64,000 bases of DNA from the NCBI RefSeq assembly GCF_004402495.1, contig NZ_SOFH01000029.1:62001-126000 (forward strand). The letters run 5' to 3'. Shown here one piece after another: positions 1 to 7,509 of this stretch. The notes beneath the pieces were generated by a model. The model did not search any database. It worked only from the letters and a program-made list of their open reading frames with translations, and was not told the origin of the DNA. A program made the position numbers and the translations under genes. How positions within the stretch are numbered: the stretch's first letter is position 1; every line of letters begins with the position of its first letter. This DNA comes from Cryobacterium sp. HLT2-28. Its GTDB lineage: Bacteria > Actinomycetota > Actinomycetes > Actinomycetales > Microbacteriaceae.

Positions 1-2
1 TC

Positions 3-95
3 GTCGAGTGGGGCTACGGCTCCCCCGCCGAAGCCGCCGCCGCGACCGCCACGGTCTACTCGGTCGACCAACTCGCCAAGCTCCTGCTCGGCTGA
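3..95 (+). CDS. HAD-family hydrolase, C-terminal end (partial)
   Basis: Only the last 30 codons are present; the gene enters from the left edge. The peptide contains V-E-W-G-Y-G-S followed by an alanine-rich helix and ends in K-L-L-L-G. The W-G-Y-G-S element followed by a helix and a final D-x-L-x-x-L-L is what the end of phosphoglycolate-phosphatase-like HAD hydrolases looks like: the last core strand, which carries a conserved aspartate just upstream, lies outside the window. The substrate cannot be judged. A strong hairpin follows 22 bases after the stop codon, so this is the last gene of its transcript. The family call is inferred from a short tail and could be wrong in detail. Confidence 0.6.
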   Translation, partial: VEWGYGSPAEAAAATATVYSVDQLAKLLLG

Positions 96-117
96 ACCAC
101 CCCCCACCCACGACGAA

Positions 118-148
118 CGAGGCACCTTCCCGTCGGGAGGGTGCCTCG
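118..148. terminator. Bidirectional rho-independent-type terminator
   Basis: A 14-bp stem (CGAGGCACC pairs with GGTGCCTCG, continued by inner pairs) with a 3-base loop, followed by TGTGTTTTC. It lies between the convergent ends of the HAD gene and hxlA and could serve both. Confidence 0.8.
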
Positions 149-178
149 TGTGTTTTCGTGCGAGGCCTGGCGCCGGGC

Positions 179-802
179 TTAGATGATCGCCGCGCGAAGC
201 GCCTGGGCTGCGGCCGCCGGGTCTTCAGCGCCATAGATCGCGCCGCCGGCGACGGCGACGGATGCGCCGGCCCGCTGCACGGAGGCGATTGTGGCGACGC
301 TCACTCCGCCGGCCAGAGAGAACGGCACTCTGGCCGTCTCCCCTTGGTTGAGCAGGGTCGCCAGGGAGAACCCGGGCTCGGCCTGCTCATCGAGGCCGGC
401 GTGCATCTCGACGAACGCGGCGCCGAGCTCGGTGACCTCGCGGGCGCGGGTCACCTTGTCGGCGACCCCGATCAGGTCGACGACCACTCCCTTGCCGTGC
501 TTGCGCGCCGCGGCAACGGCCCCGGCGATGGTGCTGTCGCCGGCCGCGCCGAGCACGGTCACGAGGTCGGCACCGGCCGTGAACGCCAGGTCTGCCTCGA
601 GCTCCCCGGCGTCCATGGTCTTGAGGTCGGCGAAGACCGTCTTGTCCGGGTGGGCCGCCTTGATGGCGGTCACGGCGCGCAGTCCTTCCGCCTTGATCAG
701 CGGGGTACCGAGTTCAATGATGTCCACGTGGGGCGCGACCTGCGCGGCCAGCGCAAGGGCGGCATCCGTGGTGAGTACGTCCATGGCGACTTGAAGCTTC
801 AT
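179..802 (-). CDS. hxlA: 3-hexulose-6-phosphate synthase
   Basis: A 207-residue protein, the usual full length. It condenses formaldehyde with ribulose 5-phosphate to 3-hexulose 6-phosphate in the cytoplasm, the first step of the ribulose monophosphate route. The fold is the orotidine-phosphate-decarboxylase (beta/alpha)8 barrel: an early MDVL strand, the catalytic D-L-K-T-M-D motif near residues 59-64, a G-G-V phosphate-binding turn near 164 and a second G-G-A-I-Y-G turn near 186. It follows hxlB by 55 bases on the same strand, so the two probably form one operon. In a heterotrophic actinobacterium the pair most likely detoxifies formaldehyde or feeds pentose phosphates; full growth on methanol cannot be concluded from two genes. 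Confidence 0.93.
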   Translation of the reverse strand: MKLQVAMDVLTTDAALALAAQVAPHVDIIELGTPLIKAEGLRAVTAIKAAHPDKTVFADLKTMDAGELEADLAFTAGADLVTVLGAAGDSTIAGAVAAARKHGKGVVVDLIGVADKVTRAREVTELGAAFVEMHAGLDEQAEPGFSLATLLNQGETARVPFSLAGGVSVATIASVQRAGASVAVAGGAIYGAEDPAAAAQALRAAII

Positions 803-857
803 GTTGTTCTTCTTTCTGGTTCGTGTGGATTGACTGGATTCGTCGGGAAGGGCCGGG

Positions 858-1460
858 CTATTCGAGGTTGGCGTGGCGCGGCCACAATTCCTCGGCCGTG
901 GCGCCGGATGACTTCCACAGGCTGTGGAAGATGGCGTCGCCGATGACCACGACGCTCTGCTCGAACAGCCCGCCCGAGTACTGGGCCGAGAAGCGCCGGT
1001 CGTGGTCCTGCTTGCGAGCGGCAGGAACCACGACCGTCACCTCGGCCAGGCCGGCGAGCGCCGAGCCGGGATCGGTGGTGATCGCCACGATCCCGGCGCC
1101 GGCTGCGACAGCGGCCTCCGCCGCACGCACGATCGCGCCCGTGCTGCCCGAGCCGCTCGCCACCAGCAGAACATCGCCGGGGCCGATCGCCGGCGACGTC
1201 GTCTCCCCCACCACGTGCACTCGGAGTCCCAGGTGCATGAGGCGCATCGCGGTCATCTTCAGGGCGAGGCCCGACCGGCCGGCCCCGAAGACGAAGACGC
1301 TGCGGGCGGCCAGCAGCCGCGCCGCGGCCGACTCGAGGTGCGTCGCAGCGTCCTCCTGCAGCCGACGGCTGACGGCGGCGTTCTCGGCGGTGATGAGTTC
1401 GAGGGCAGGCAGGACCGAGACGGCGGGCGTGAGGGGCGAGACTGTGCTGCGGGAAGGCAT
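858..1460 (-). CDS. hxlB: 6-phospho-3-hexuloisomerase (SIS domain)
   Basis: A 200-residue SIS-domain sugar isomerase that converts 3-hexulose 6-phosphate to fructose 6-phosphate, the second step of the ribulose monophosphate route. Visible landmarks are the SIS phosphate-binding G-A-G-R-S-G near residues 59-64, the S-G-S-G-S-T loop near 102-107, and the Q-Y-S-G-G-L-F-E-Q segment that carries the conserved catalytic glutamate in this family. It is the first gene of the leftward pair, transcribed from the intergenic region that also serves the divergent LuxR-type regulator. The ATG at 1460 is chosen because it is the first start before a typical N-terminal helix and lies just inside the promoter region. 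Confidence 0.92.
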   Translation of the reverse strand: MPSRSTVSPLTPAVSVLPALELITAENAAVSRRLQEDAATHLESAAARLLAARSVFVFGAGRSGLALKMTAMRLMHLGLRVHVVGETTSPAIGPGDVLLVASGSGSTGAIVRAAEAAVAAGAGIVAITTDPGSALAGLAEVTVVVPAARKQDHDRRFSAQYSGGLFEQSVVVIGDAIFHSLWKSSGATAEELWPRHANLE

Positions 1461-1512
1461 ACCTCATCGTGCGCCGTCCCGGGCGGGCGCGCGGCCCACC
1501 GAACGGACGGCA

Positions 1513-1534
1513 GACCTACCCGTCCGGGTAGGTC
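1513..1534. promoter_or_regulatory. 22-bp palindromic operator between hxlBA and the LuxR gene
   Basis: GACCTACCCG and CGGGTAGGTC are perfect inverted repeats separated by two bases. The site lies 53 bases upstream of hxlB and 47 bases upstream of the divergent regulator gene. Position and symmetry fit a dimeric HTH protein, most simply the LuxR-type regulator next door; binding by it is inference. Confidence 0.7.
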
Positions 1535-1580
1535 GACGTGGATCCGGCGGCTCGAACGCGGGAATGGATAGGCTGGATTC

Positions 1581-2903
1581 GTGAATCCACTTCTGCAACC
1601 CCATTCGATCGAGTTGCTCACGCGCATCGACCCGGTGCTCTCGAGCCCACTTCTCGGCGTGGCGGCGAGCCTCTCCGAACTGGTGCGCCCGCTCCTCGCC
1701 CACAGCGCCCTGGTGATCTTCACCGAAGACTGCACCGGGCGGCCGCAGAAGAAGGCTGGAGACCACTTCATCACCGACCGGGTCTCGATCGCGGAGCTGG
1801 ACGCGCTCCGCGCTTCGATGCCGGTGGGCTCCACTCCCCTGTGGCTGGCCGACGCGACGATCGGCTCCGAGACGCGCCCGGTGGCGGCCTGGCTCGCCGC
1901 GACCGGCGCGTTGCTCGTGCTCACCGACCCCGAGCCGGGGCCGGAGTCCGAGCCGGCCGAGGCGTCCGGCCGACCTGGCACCGTCGCTGACGACGGACCG
2001 GAAAACGGGCCGGACCGGTCCATCGCCGTGATCGGGCAGCTGTGGGAGCTCGTGGCCGCCGGCATCCGTCGCCAGGTGGCCGCGGCGCCTCCCGCCTACC
2101 TCTTCGACTCGCGGGCCGCATCGGCCGAGCGGGCCAGGGTGATCGCCGATCTCACCGATGCGCACGCGACCACGCTGGAGTCGCTCCTCGCCGTTCTTCG
2201 AGCGCGCGACGCCAGCGCGGAAGCGGCGCGCCAGAATGCGATCGACGTGACGGCCCAGGCCATGGTGCGACTGCGGGCGGTCTCAGACCGCGACCGGTCC
2301 CTGTCGGAGGAACCGGTCGCGCAGGCCTTCGAACGGCTGCGTGACGACCTGCGGCCGCTCGTGCGCTTCGGCGACCTGGACGTGCAGTTCATCGAGCCCC
2401 CGCTCAACGGCCGGGCGCTCCCCGGCGAGGTCGCCCACGCCGGGCGGGCCATCGTGCGCGGCGCCGTGCTCGCCCTGATCGACCAGGAGGGGGTCGGCCG
2501 GGTGCGGGTGCAGTGGGACTGCGACGGCAGCAACCTGCTCATCCGGGTGCGCGACGACGGGCCAGGCGACCTCACCACCGACGTTCCGAGCGTGAGCCGG
2601 CTGGCCGGCCGGGTTGCCGCGCTCAGCGGCAGCCTCGAGGTGGAGGCCACCGCGGGGTGGGGTTCCGAGATGGTGGTGACGCTGCCGCTCGACGCGCCGG
2701 TCGCCGCGCTGGCGCCGGCAGCCGAATGGGGCCTCAGCCCCCGCGAGCAGGGCGTCCTGGAATTGGTCGCCTCCGGGGCGCGCAACCGTGCGATCGCCGA
2801 GGTGCTGCTGATCAGTGAGAACACAGTCAAGTTCCACGTGGCCAACCTGTTGCGCAAGGTCGGCGCCTCCACGCGGGCAGAGCTCGCCTCGCTCGCCCGC
2901 TGA
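1581..2903 (+). CDS. LuxR-family regulator with GAF-like and degenerate histidine-kinase domains
   Basis: A 440-residue protein with three parts. Residues 1-130 look GAF-like. Residues about 180-375 resemble the dimerisation and ATP-binding parts of a NarL-type histidine kinase: a helix resembling the H-box (A-D-L-T-D-A-H), in which threonine stands where the phosphoacceptor histidine of E-L-H-D is expected, then an ATPase G-box D-D-G-P-G-D. Residues about 376-435 form a LuxR helix-turn-helix beginning L-S-P-R-E and containing the E-N-T-V-K-F-H-V recognition helix. The start is GTG. It is transcribed away from hxlBA and probably controls that operon, perhaps sensing formaldehyde or a sugar phosphate; the signal is not readable from sequence. 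Confidence 0.8.
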   Translation: MNPLLQPHSIELLTRIDPVLSSPLLGVAASLSELVRPLLAHSALVIFTEDCTGRPQKKAGDHFITDRVSIAELDALRASMPVGSTPLWLADATIGSETRPVAAWLAATGALLVLTDPEPGPESEPAEASGRPGTVADDGPENGPDRSIAVIGQLWELVAAGIRRQVAAAPPAYLFDSRAASAERARVIADLTDAHATTLESLLAVLRARDASAEAARQNAIDVTAQAMVRLRAVSDRDRSLSEEPVAQAFERLRDDLRPLVRFGDLDVQFIEPPLNGRALPGEVAHAGRAIVRGAVLALIDQEGVGRVRVQWDCDGSNLLIRVRDDGPGDLTTDVPSVSRLAGRVAALSGSLEVEATAGWGSEMVVTLPLDAPVAALAPAAEWGLSPREQGVLELVASGARNRAIAEVLLISENTVKFHVANLLRKVGASTRAELASLAR

Positions 2904-2979
2904 CCGCATCCGCTCTCCTGCCGCCGAACCGTGCGAAAATTGCCACGCCGGAAGCCGGATCGAACGAAGGGACCTCGCA

Positions 2980-3600
2980 ATGGACGCGAACGAGTGGGAC
3001 GACCGCTACCGGCAGGCGCGCGAGGGCCAGGACGCGAGGCTCTGGTCGGCCCTGCCGGCGCAACTCGTGCAGGACACCGTGACGCCCTGGCGAGCGGGGC
3101 GCGCGCTCGACCTGGCCACCGGCGACGGCCGCAACGCGATCTGGCTGGCCGGCCGGGGCTGGAACGTCACCGGGCTCGACTTCTCCGCCGAGGCAATCGC
3201 CCAGGCCGGGGAGCACGCGCGGGCCGCCGGTGTCGACGTGACGTGGCTGGTGGCGGATGCCACGACCTGGCAACCCGAGGAACGCTTCGACCTGGTCACG
3301 GTGATGTACCTGCACCTGCCGGAGGCGCTGTTCCGCACGCTGCTGGCCAGGGCGCTCGGCTGGCTCGCGCCCGGCGGGCACCTGCTTGTGCTCGGCCATG
3401 ACCGGGCAAACATCGGCGCCGGCGGTCCGGGCCCCGGCAACCCCGACATTCTGTACACACCCGAGCTGCTGGCATCGATCGTGGGACCCGAGCGAGTCCT
3501 GCGGTGCGAGACCGTCAGTCGCGACCTCGCCACCGACCCGGAGTCACCGGCGGACACGGGCGGAGTCGCCCTCGACACCATCCTGGTCGCCACGGCCTGA
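2980..3600 (+). CDS. Class I SAM-dependent methyltransferase
   Basis: A 206-residue Rossmann-fold methyltransferase, cytoplasmic, substrate unknown. Motif I, the SAM-binding D-L-A-T-G-D-G-R-N, is at residues 44-52; the acidic end of strand 2 is G-L-D-F; motif IV region reads R-F-D-L-V-T-V; and a P-G-G-H turn near residue 125 closes the core fold. The family is the tellurite-resistance TehB-like or generic methyltransferase group often associated with small toxic anions or thiols, but this cannot be decided here. ATG at 2980 is preceded by a GAAGGGA Shine-Dalgarno sequence; longer in-frame extensions upstream overlap the LuxR gene and are unlikely. It may be co-transcribed with the regulator, 76 bases upstream. 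Confidence 0.85.
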   Translation: MDANEWDDRYRQAREGQDARLWSALPAQLVQDTVTPWRAGRALDLATGDGRNAIWLAGRGWNVTGLDFSAEAIAQAGEHARAAGVDVTWLVADATTWQPEERFDLVTVMYLHLPEALFRTLLARALGWLAPGGHLLVLGHDRANIGAGGPGPGNPDILYTPELLASIVGPERVLRCETVSRDLATDPESPADTGGVALDTILVATA

Positions 3601-3614
3601 GGCCTCGCAATAAT

Positions 3615-3628
3615 TACCCCATGGGGTA
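3615..3628. promoter_or_regulatory. CsoR/CstR-like palindromic operator
   Basis: TACCCCATGGGGTA is a perfect 14-bp palindrome embedded in A/T-rich flanks 28 bases before the DUF2892 gene. The TACCCC...GGGGTA form matches the known operator class of CsoR (copper) and CstR (persulfide) repressors. A near-identical element precedes the SHOCT/multicopper oxidase genes at 44659-44675. Confidence 0.65.
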
Positions 3629-3655
3629 TATTGAGAAGCACAGAACAAGGGAGCA

Positions 3656-3883
3656 ATGATGTCCATCCTTCAGTTCCTCGGGTCGCCTGCCGGCCGTTGG
3701 ACGCGGATCGTCGCAGGCCTGATCCTCGTGCTCCTCGCCGTCGTGCTCGGTGGCTGGGGGTGGATTCTGGCCGTGCTCGGTGCCGTCTTCATCGCCGCGG
3801 GCTCATTCGATTTCTGCCTGCTCGCGCCGCTCTTCGGCAAGCCGTTGCAGGGACCCGCCTTCCGGAAGGCCTTCACATCCTGA
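3656..3883 (+). CDS. DUF2892 (YgaP-type) small membrane protein
   Basis: A 75-residue protein with two hydrophobic helices (about residues 17-33 and 36-52) separated by a G-G-W-G-W turn, and a conserved C-L-L-A-P-L-F-G-K-P segment. DUF2892 proteins are usually the membrane part of YgaP-like rhodaneses or stand beside rhodanese, persulfide dioxygenase and CstR genes in sulfide-handling operons. Here it stands alone before an MFS gene, behind a CsoR/CstR-like operator. Start is ATG at 3656 or the next codon, both after a GGGAGC ribosome site. A role in sulfane-sulfur or metal handling is inferred from family and operator only. Confidence 0.78.
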   Translation: MMSILQFLGSPAGRWTRIVAGLILVLLAVVLGGWGWILAVLGAVFIAAGSFDFCLLAPLFGKPLQGPAFRKAFTS

Positions 3884-5160
3884 TTCCGGACCAGCCCGCG
3901 ACCGCAGCAACGCCGATCGCGCAGTCGACCACGCCGCCGGACCACAGCCCGCTGCAGCGCTCGGTGGTGCGGGTGCTCGTAGTCGGCCAGATCCTCGGCG
4001 GCATCGGCATGGGCGCCACGCTCTCGCTGGGCGCCCTGCTGGCCGCACAGCTTTCCGGCTCCAGCGCCTGGTCCGGCATGGCGGCCACCATGAGCACGCT
4101 CGGCGCGGCCCTTGTCGCCGTACCACTGTCCCGGCTCGCGCAGGCTCGCGGCCGTCGCCGCTCCCTGGCGGCCGGGTCGCTCATCGCCGGGTCGGGGGCC
4201 GTTCTGGCCATCACCGCCGTCGCCGTCGACGCGTTTCCACTGCTACTCCTGGCCCTCATGCTCCTCGGGGCGGGATCAGCCACCAACCTCCAGGCCCGGT
4301 TCGCCGCCACCGACCTGGCCAGCGTGCGGTTCCGTGCCCGCGACCTTTCCATCGTCGTGTGGTCCACCACCGTCGGGGCGGTCCTCGGACCGAACCTCTT
4401 CGGCCCCGGCGAGACGGTCGGCGCGGCTCTGGGCCTGCCTCCGTTGACCGGGGCGTTCGCCTTCTCCTTGCTGGCCACGGTCGGCGCCGCAGTCGTCTAC
4501 TCAGCAGGACTCCGGCCGGACCCGCTGCTCACGGCCCTGGCCGCGCGCCCGAGCAACCCCGCAGGCGAGCGCCGGATCGGCGGGCTGGCCATCATCCGCT
4601 CGAACCCGCCGGCTCGTTTCGCCGTGGGAGTGATCGCCCTCAGCCATGCCACCATGGTTGCCCTCATGTCGATGGCTCCCGTGCACCTGCGGGACCACGG
4701 CGCCACACTCACCCTGGTCGGACTCACGATCAGCCTGCATGTGGCGGGAATGTACGCCCTCTCCCCCGTTTTCGGCGCCCTCGCCGACCGGCTCGGACGG
4801 ATGCCGGTGATCCTCACCGGCCAGGCGCTGCTGTTTGCCGCGCTGACCCTGTTCTGGCTGAACGGCGACTCCCCCGTTGCCATGACTGCGGGGCTCATCC
4901 TGCTCGGGCTCGGCTGGTCGGCATCCGTCGTCGCCGGCTCCGCGCTGATCGCCGAGGCCGTCGAAGTGCACGATCGCGCCCCCCTGCAGGGCTTCTCCGA
5001 CCTCTCAATGAACGCGGCTGGAGCGCTCGGCGGCGCCGTGGCCGGCCCGATCCTCTCGGCAGCCGGCTACTCGGGCCTGGGCCTGGTCACCATGCTCCTC
5101 GTTGCCGTCATCGTCGTCTGGTCCTCGCTGCGGCTCGCGGCGGCGAAGCGCGCCGGATAG
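3880..5160 (+). CDS. MFS transporter
   Basis: A roughly 400-residue, 12-helix major facilitator protein of the inner membrane. The conserved loop 2-3 motif is represented by R-L-A-Q-A-R-G-R-R-R and the loop 8-9 repeat by A-L-A-D-R-L-G-R. The reading frame has no ATG before the first helix. The favoured start is CTG at 3880, which overlaps the DUF2892 stop (CTGA) and follows GGAAGG by ten bases, implying translational coupling; GTG at 3964 is an alternative that would leave almost no N-terminal tail. The substrate is unknown. The pairing with DUF2892 behind a CsoR/CstR-like operator suggests efflux linked to copper or reactive sulfur, but drug-type efflux is equally possible. Confidence 0.82.
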   Translation: MIPDQPATAATPIAQSTTPPDHSPLQRSVVRVLVVGQILGGIGMGATLSLGALLAAQLSGSSAWSGMAATMSTLGAALVAVPLSRLAQARGRRRSLAAGSLIAGSGAVLAITAVAVDAFPLLLLALMLLGAGSATNLQARFAATDLASVRFRARDLSIVVWSTTVGAVLGPNLFGPGETVGAALGLPPLTGAFAFSLLATVGAAVVYSAGLRPDPLLTALAARPSNPAGERRIGGLAIIRSNPPARFAVGVIALSHATMVALMSMAPVHLRDHGATLTLVGLTISLHVAGMYALSPVFGALADRLGRMPVILTGQALLFAALTLFWLNGDSPVAMTAGLILLGLGWSASVVAGSALIAEAVEVHDRAPLQGFSDLSMNAAGALGGAVAGPILSAAGYSGLGLVTMLLVAVIVVWSSLRLAAAKRAG

Positions 5161-5411
5161 CCTCGCGCGTTGATGCAGTCAGCGCACCTGAACGCGAAAC
5201 CTCAGCGGGCGGGGTATACGAGACACGCAGCGGAGCGAAGTCGTCACTGATGTCGGTTTTCGCACCCGGCTGCACGGATCTTCATGCTCGTCTGCACGAA
5301 TCCGACCAGACTGTCACTGATGGCGCGTGATGGTGGGGCATTAGAGCGACCGGCACCGGATCTGGGGCGCTCAGGCGCGGCCGGAGAATTACTTCCGGAC
5401 GGTATGTAAGA

Positions 5412-5431
5412 ATCTGCGTATGGATGCAGAT
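5412..5431. promoter_or_regulatory. Inverted repeat over the arsR-type start codon
   Basis: ATCTGC and GCAGAT are perfect arms separated by eight bases, with the ATG (5420) inside the spacer. A repressor bound here would block transcription or translation initiation. This is where an ArsR/SmtB protein would be expected to autoregulate; the link is inference from position. Confidence 0.55.
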
Positions 5432-5788
5432 AAGCCGCTTTGCGGTCGTGACCCTCAGAGCACCTATGTGGAACTCGCAGTGGAGATCTTTTCGATGCTT
5501 GCTGATGCCACTCGTGTGAGGATCGTTCTCGCTCTCCGGGATGGTGAGTTGTCCGTGAACAGTCTGGCCGAAGTGGTCGACAAGAGTTCAGCTGCTGTGT
5601 CCCAGCACCTCGCGAAGCTCAGGTTGGCGCGAATCGTATCGACTAGGCAGGAGGGAACGCGAGTGTTTTACCGGCTCGCCAACGAGCACGCGAGCCGCCT
5701 GGTCAGCGATGCGATCTTCCAGGCCGAGCACGCGCTGACCAGCTCGCCCGCCCATCATCAGGCACAGACACCGTTGGCGGTCGGCTGA
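5420..5788 (+). CDS. ArsR/SmtB-family metal-type repressor
   Basis: A 122-residue winged-helix repressor. Residues 18-35 (M-L-A-D-A-T-R-V-R-I) and the recognition helix S-S-A-A-V-S-Q-H-L-A-K-L with the wing R-Q-E-G-T-R-V-F-Y are typical of the NmtR/CmtR/KmtR group. The ArsR cysteine pair in helix 3 is missing, so an arsenite site of that type is absent; possible ligands are histidines and acids of the last helix and tail (E-H-A-L, A-H-H-Q). The gene overlaps the following exporter gene at TGATG, so repressor and transporter are co-translated. The downstream histidine-rich exporter points to a transition metal such as nickel, cobalt or zinc. Confidence 0.85.
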   Translation: MDADKPLCGRDPQSTYVELAVEIFSMLADATRVRIVLALRDGELSVNSLAEVVDKSSAAVSQHLAKLRLARIVSTRQEGTRVFYRLANEHASRLVSDAIFQAEHALTSSPAHHQAQTPLAVG

Positions 5789-6840
5789 TGCTGCGTGCGT
5801 TCCAGAACGTCGGCGTTCAGGCCGTGTTGGTGTCGGCGGTTCTTTTCGGTGCCGGCACACCCTTAGCCAAAGTGTTGCTCGAGAACAACGTCAGCCCATG
5901 GTTGCTAGCCGGGTTACTCTACTGCGGGTCAGGGCTTGGGTTGAGCTTGTATCGGCTGATTCGCCGCGCCCCACGGGTGCGGATCACGCGGCCCGAAACG
6001 CTGCCCCTCGTGGGAGCGGTGTTCTTCGGAGGGGTCGCCGGCCCCGTGCTGCTGATGCTCGGCCTGTCGAACATGCCGGCATCGGGGGCGTCGCTGCTGC
6101 TAAACGCAGAAGGGGTCTTCACCGCGGCCCTGGCGTGGTTCGTGTTCAAAGAGAACTTCGACCGCCGTATCGCACTTGGCATGCTCGCGATCGTCGCAGG
6201 CGCAATCGTTCTTAGCGTCCCGTCTGGCGCGAATTTCGGCAGCCCGTGGCCCTCTTTGGCGGTTCTCGGCGCCTGCCTCAGCTGGGGCCTGGATAACAAT
6301 CTCACCCGCAAGATCGCACTCAATGACGCCACCTGGCTCGCCGCCGTGAAAGGCGGGGTTGCCGGACCCGTGAACCTCATCCTCGCCTTTTTACTCGGCG
6401 CACAGATCCCCAGCACCCTTAACATCGCGTCGGCGATGGTAATCGGTCTGTTCGCCTACGGCATCAGCCTGGTCCTGTTTATCGTCGCCATGCGCCACCT
6501 CGGGACGGCCAGGGCCGGCGCCTACTACTCGATCGCTCCGTTCTTCGGAGCAGTGCTTGCAATCACGCTCGGAGATGCAATCAGCTGGCCAGTGATAGTC
6601 GCTGGCCTTCTCATGGCCGCCGGTGTTTGGCTGCACCTGACCGAGCGACATGAGCACGAGCACACTCATGAAGCGACTACCCACGATCATCTGCACACCC
6701 ACGACGAGCACCACCAGCACGACCACGAGCCAGATCAAGAAGTCGGTGCGAACGGCTGGCACAAGCACCTGCACACACATGAACCGATTACCCACACCCA
6801 CGAGCACTACCCGGACAGCCACCACAGACATGCTCACTGA
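5788..6840 (+). CDS. EamA/DMT exporter with histidine-rich C-terminal tail
   Basis: A 350-residue inner-membrane protein with ten hydrophobic helices in two EamA repeats (about residues 10-140 and 150-285). The last 65-70 residues are hydrophilic and carry about 24 histidines in patterns such as H-E-H-E-H-T-H-E and H-L-H-T-H-E, ending H-H-R-H-A-H. Such tails bind divalent metals. It is encoded in one unit with an ArsR-type repressor, with overlapping stop and start. I infer a metal exporter whose cytosolic tail captures or senses the ion. Known EamA proteins mostly move metabolites, but ArsR-coupled EamA proteins with similar tails are known in actinobacteria as uncharacterised proteins. The base composition of this pair is somewhat lower in GC than the surroundings. 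Confidence 0.85.
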   Translation: MLRAFQNVGVQAVLVSAVLFGAGTPLAKVLLENNVSPWLLAGLLYCGSGLGLSLYRLIRRAPRVRITRPETLPLVGAVFFGGVAGPVLLMLGLSNMPASGASLLLNAEGVFTAALAWFVFKENFDRRIALGMLAIVAGAIVLSVPSGANFGSPWPSLAVLGACLSWGLDNNLTRKIALNDATWLAAVKGGVAGPVNLILAFLLGAQIPSTLNIASAMVIGLFAYGISLVLFIVAMRHLGTARAGAYYSIAPFFGAVLAITLGDAISWPVIVAGLLMAAGVWLHLTERHEHEHTHEATTHDHLHTHDEHHQHDHEPDQEVGANGWHKHLHTHEPITHTHEHYPDSHHRHAH

Positions 6841-7113
6841 ACACCGAAATCAAGTTTCAACTGGGGGTCAGCGTGACTAGATGGGGTGCACGCCAGCTTG
6901 AGGTCAGATCTGGTCGCGAAACCGGGACTGCCCCGAGTTCAGCTGACTCAAAGGGTTCCCAAGTGAGACTCCAACTGGCCCGTGGAGACTCGAAGGACTG
7001 GCTGCGAAATCCGTGTCCGTGAACGTCCGTCAACTGACAGTCGTGACGATCTCCGACGACTCGATCGACATGGGTCCTTGCTTGAAGTGGGGCACGGCCT
7101 GTAACTTTCGGAT

Positions 7114-7509
7114 ATGACGACTGGTCGCGTAACACCGACAGGGAATGGCCGCCTGCCCTCGTGGGCCGGGGCATCGATGGGCGCTTACTTGGCGGCAGTC
7201 GCCGGGCTCGTTGCGGCGGTGTCCGTGATGCGTGCCTTTGGGCTCGGTGCTGGGACGGGAGCACCCGAAGCGCTGATTTTGGTCATCGTCGTGCTGACGT
7301 TGCCGCTATCTACTGCGTACTATGTCGTCGGTGCACTGGGTTCTTCGCAAGGGTCGGGGCCGGGAGAATTTGCCGTCGGAGCGCTGTCCGTGAGTGCGGC
7401 GCTGTATAACCTGGGGTTTTTCCTGTTGGCTGCGATCAATGCTGCCGTGTTTAGATGGGTAGTCCTCGGCACTCGCCGACGGCGGGCGGCAGCTCAGTCC
7501 GACTCGTGA
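7114..7509 (+). CDS. Hypothetical four-helix membrane protein
   Basis: A 131-residue protein with hydrophobic segments at about residues 22-42, 50-70, 85-100 and 102-120 and a basic C-terminus (R-R-R-R). I do not recognise a family. The ATG at 7114 lies in a short leader without a strong ribosome site. It converges with the next membrane protein gene and overlaps it by 16 bases. It sits at the left end of a stretch with orphan genes, toxin-antitoxin pairs and truncated genes, so acquisition by transfer is possible. No function can be assigned. Confidence 0.55.
   Translation: MTTGRVTPTGNGRLPSWAGASMGAYLAAVAGLVAAVSVMRAFGLGAGTGAPEALILVIVVLTLPLSTAYYVVGALGSSQGSGPGEFAVGALSVSAALYNLGFFLLAAINAAVFRWVVLGTRRRRAAAQSDS

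Noticed and set aside
5161-5419. GTCACTGATG-like pairs near 5244 and 5315, considered as transposon ends
   Set aside because: The two copies share only about ten bases in direct orientation, without inverted repeats, transposase or target duplication.
6650-6840. Histidine codon-rich 3' end of the EamA gene considered as a nucleotide tandem repeat
   Set aside because: The CAC/CAT enrichment follows from the protein sequence; no exact tandem unit could be defined.
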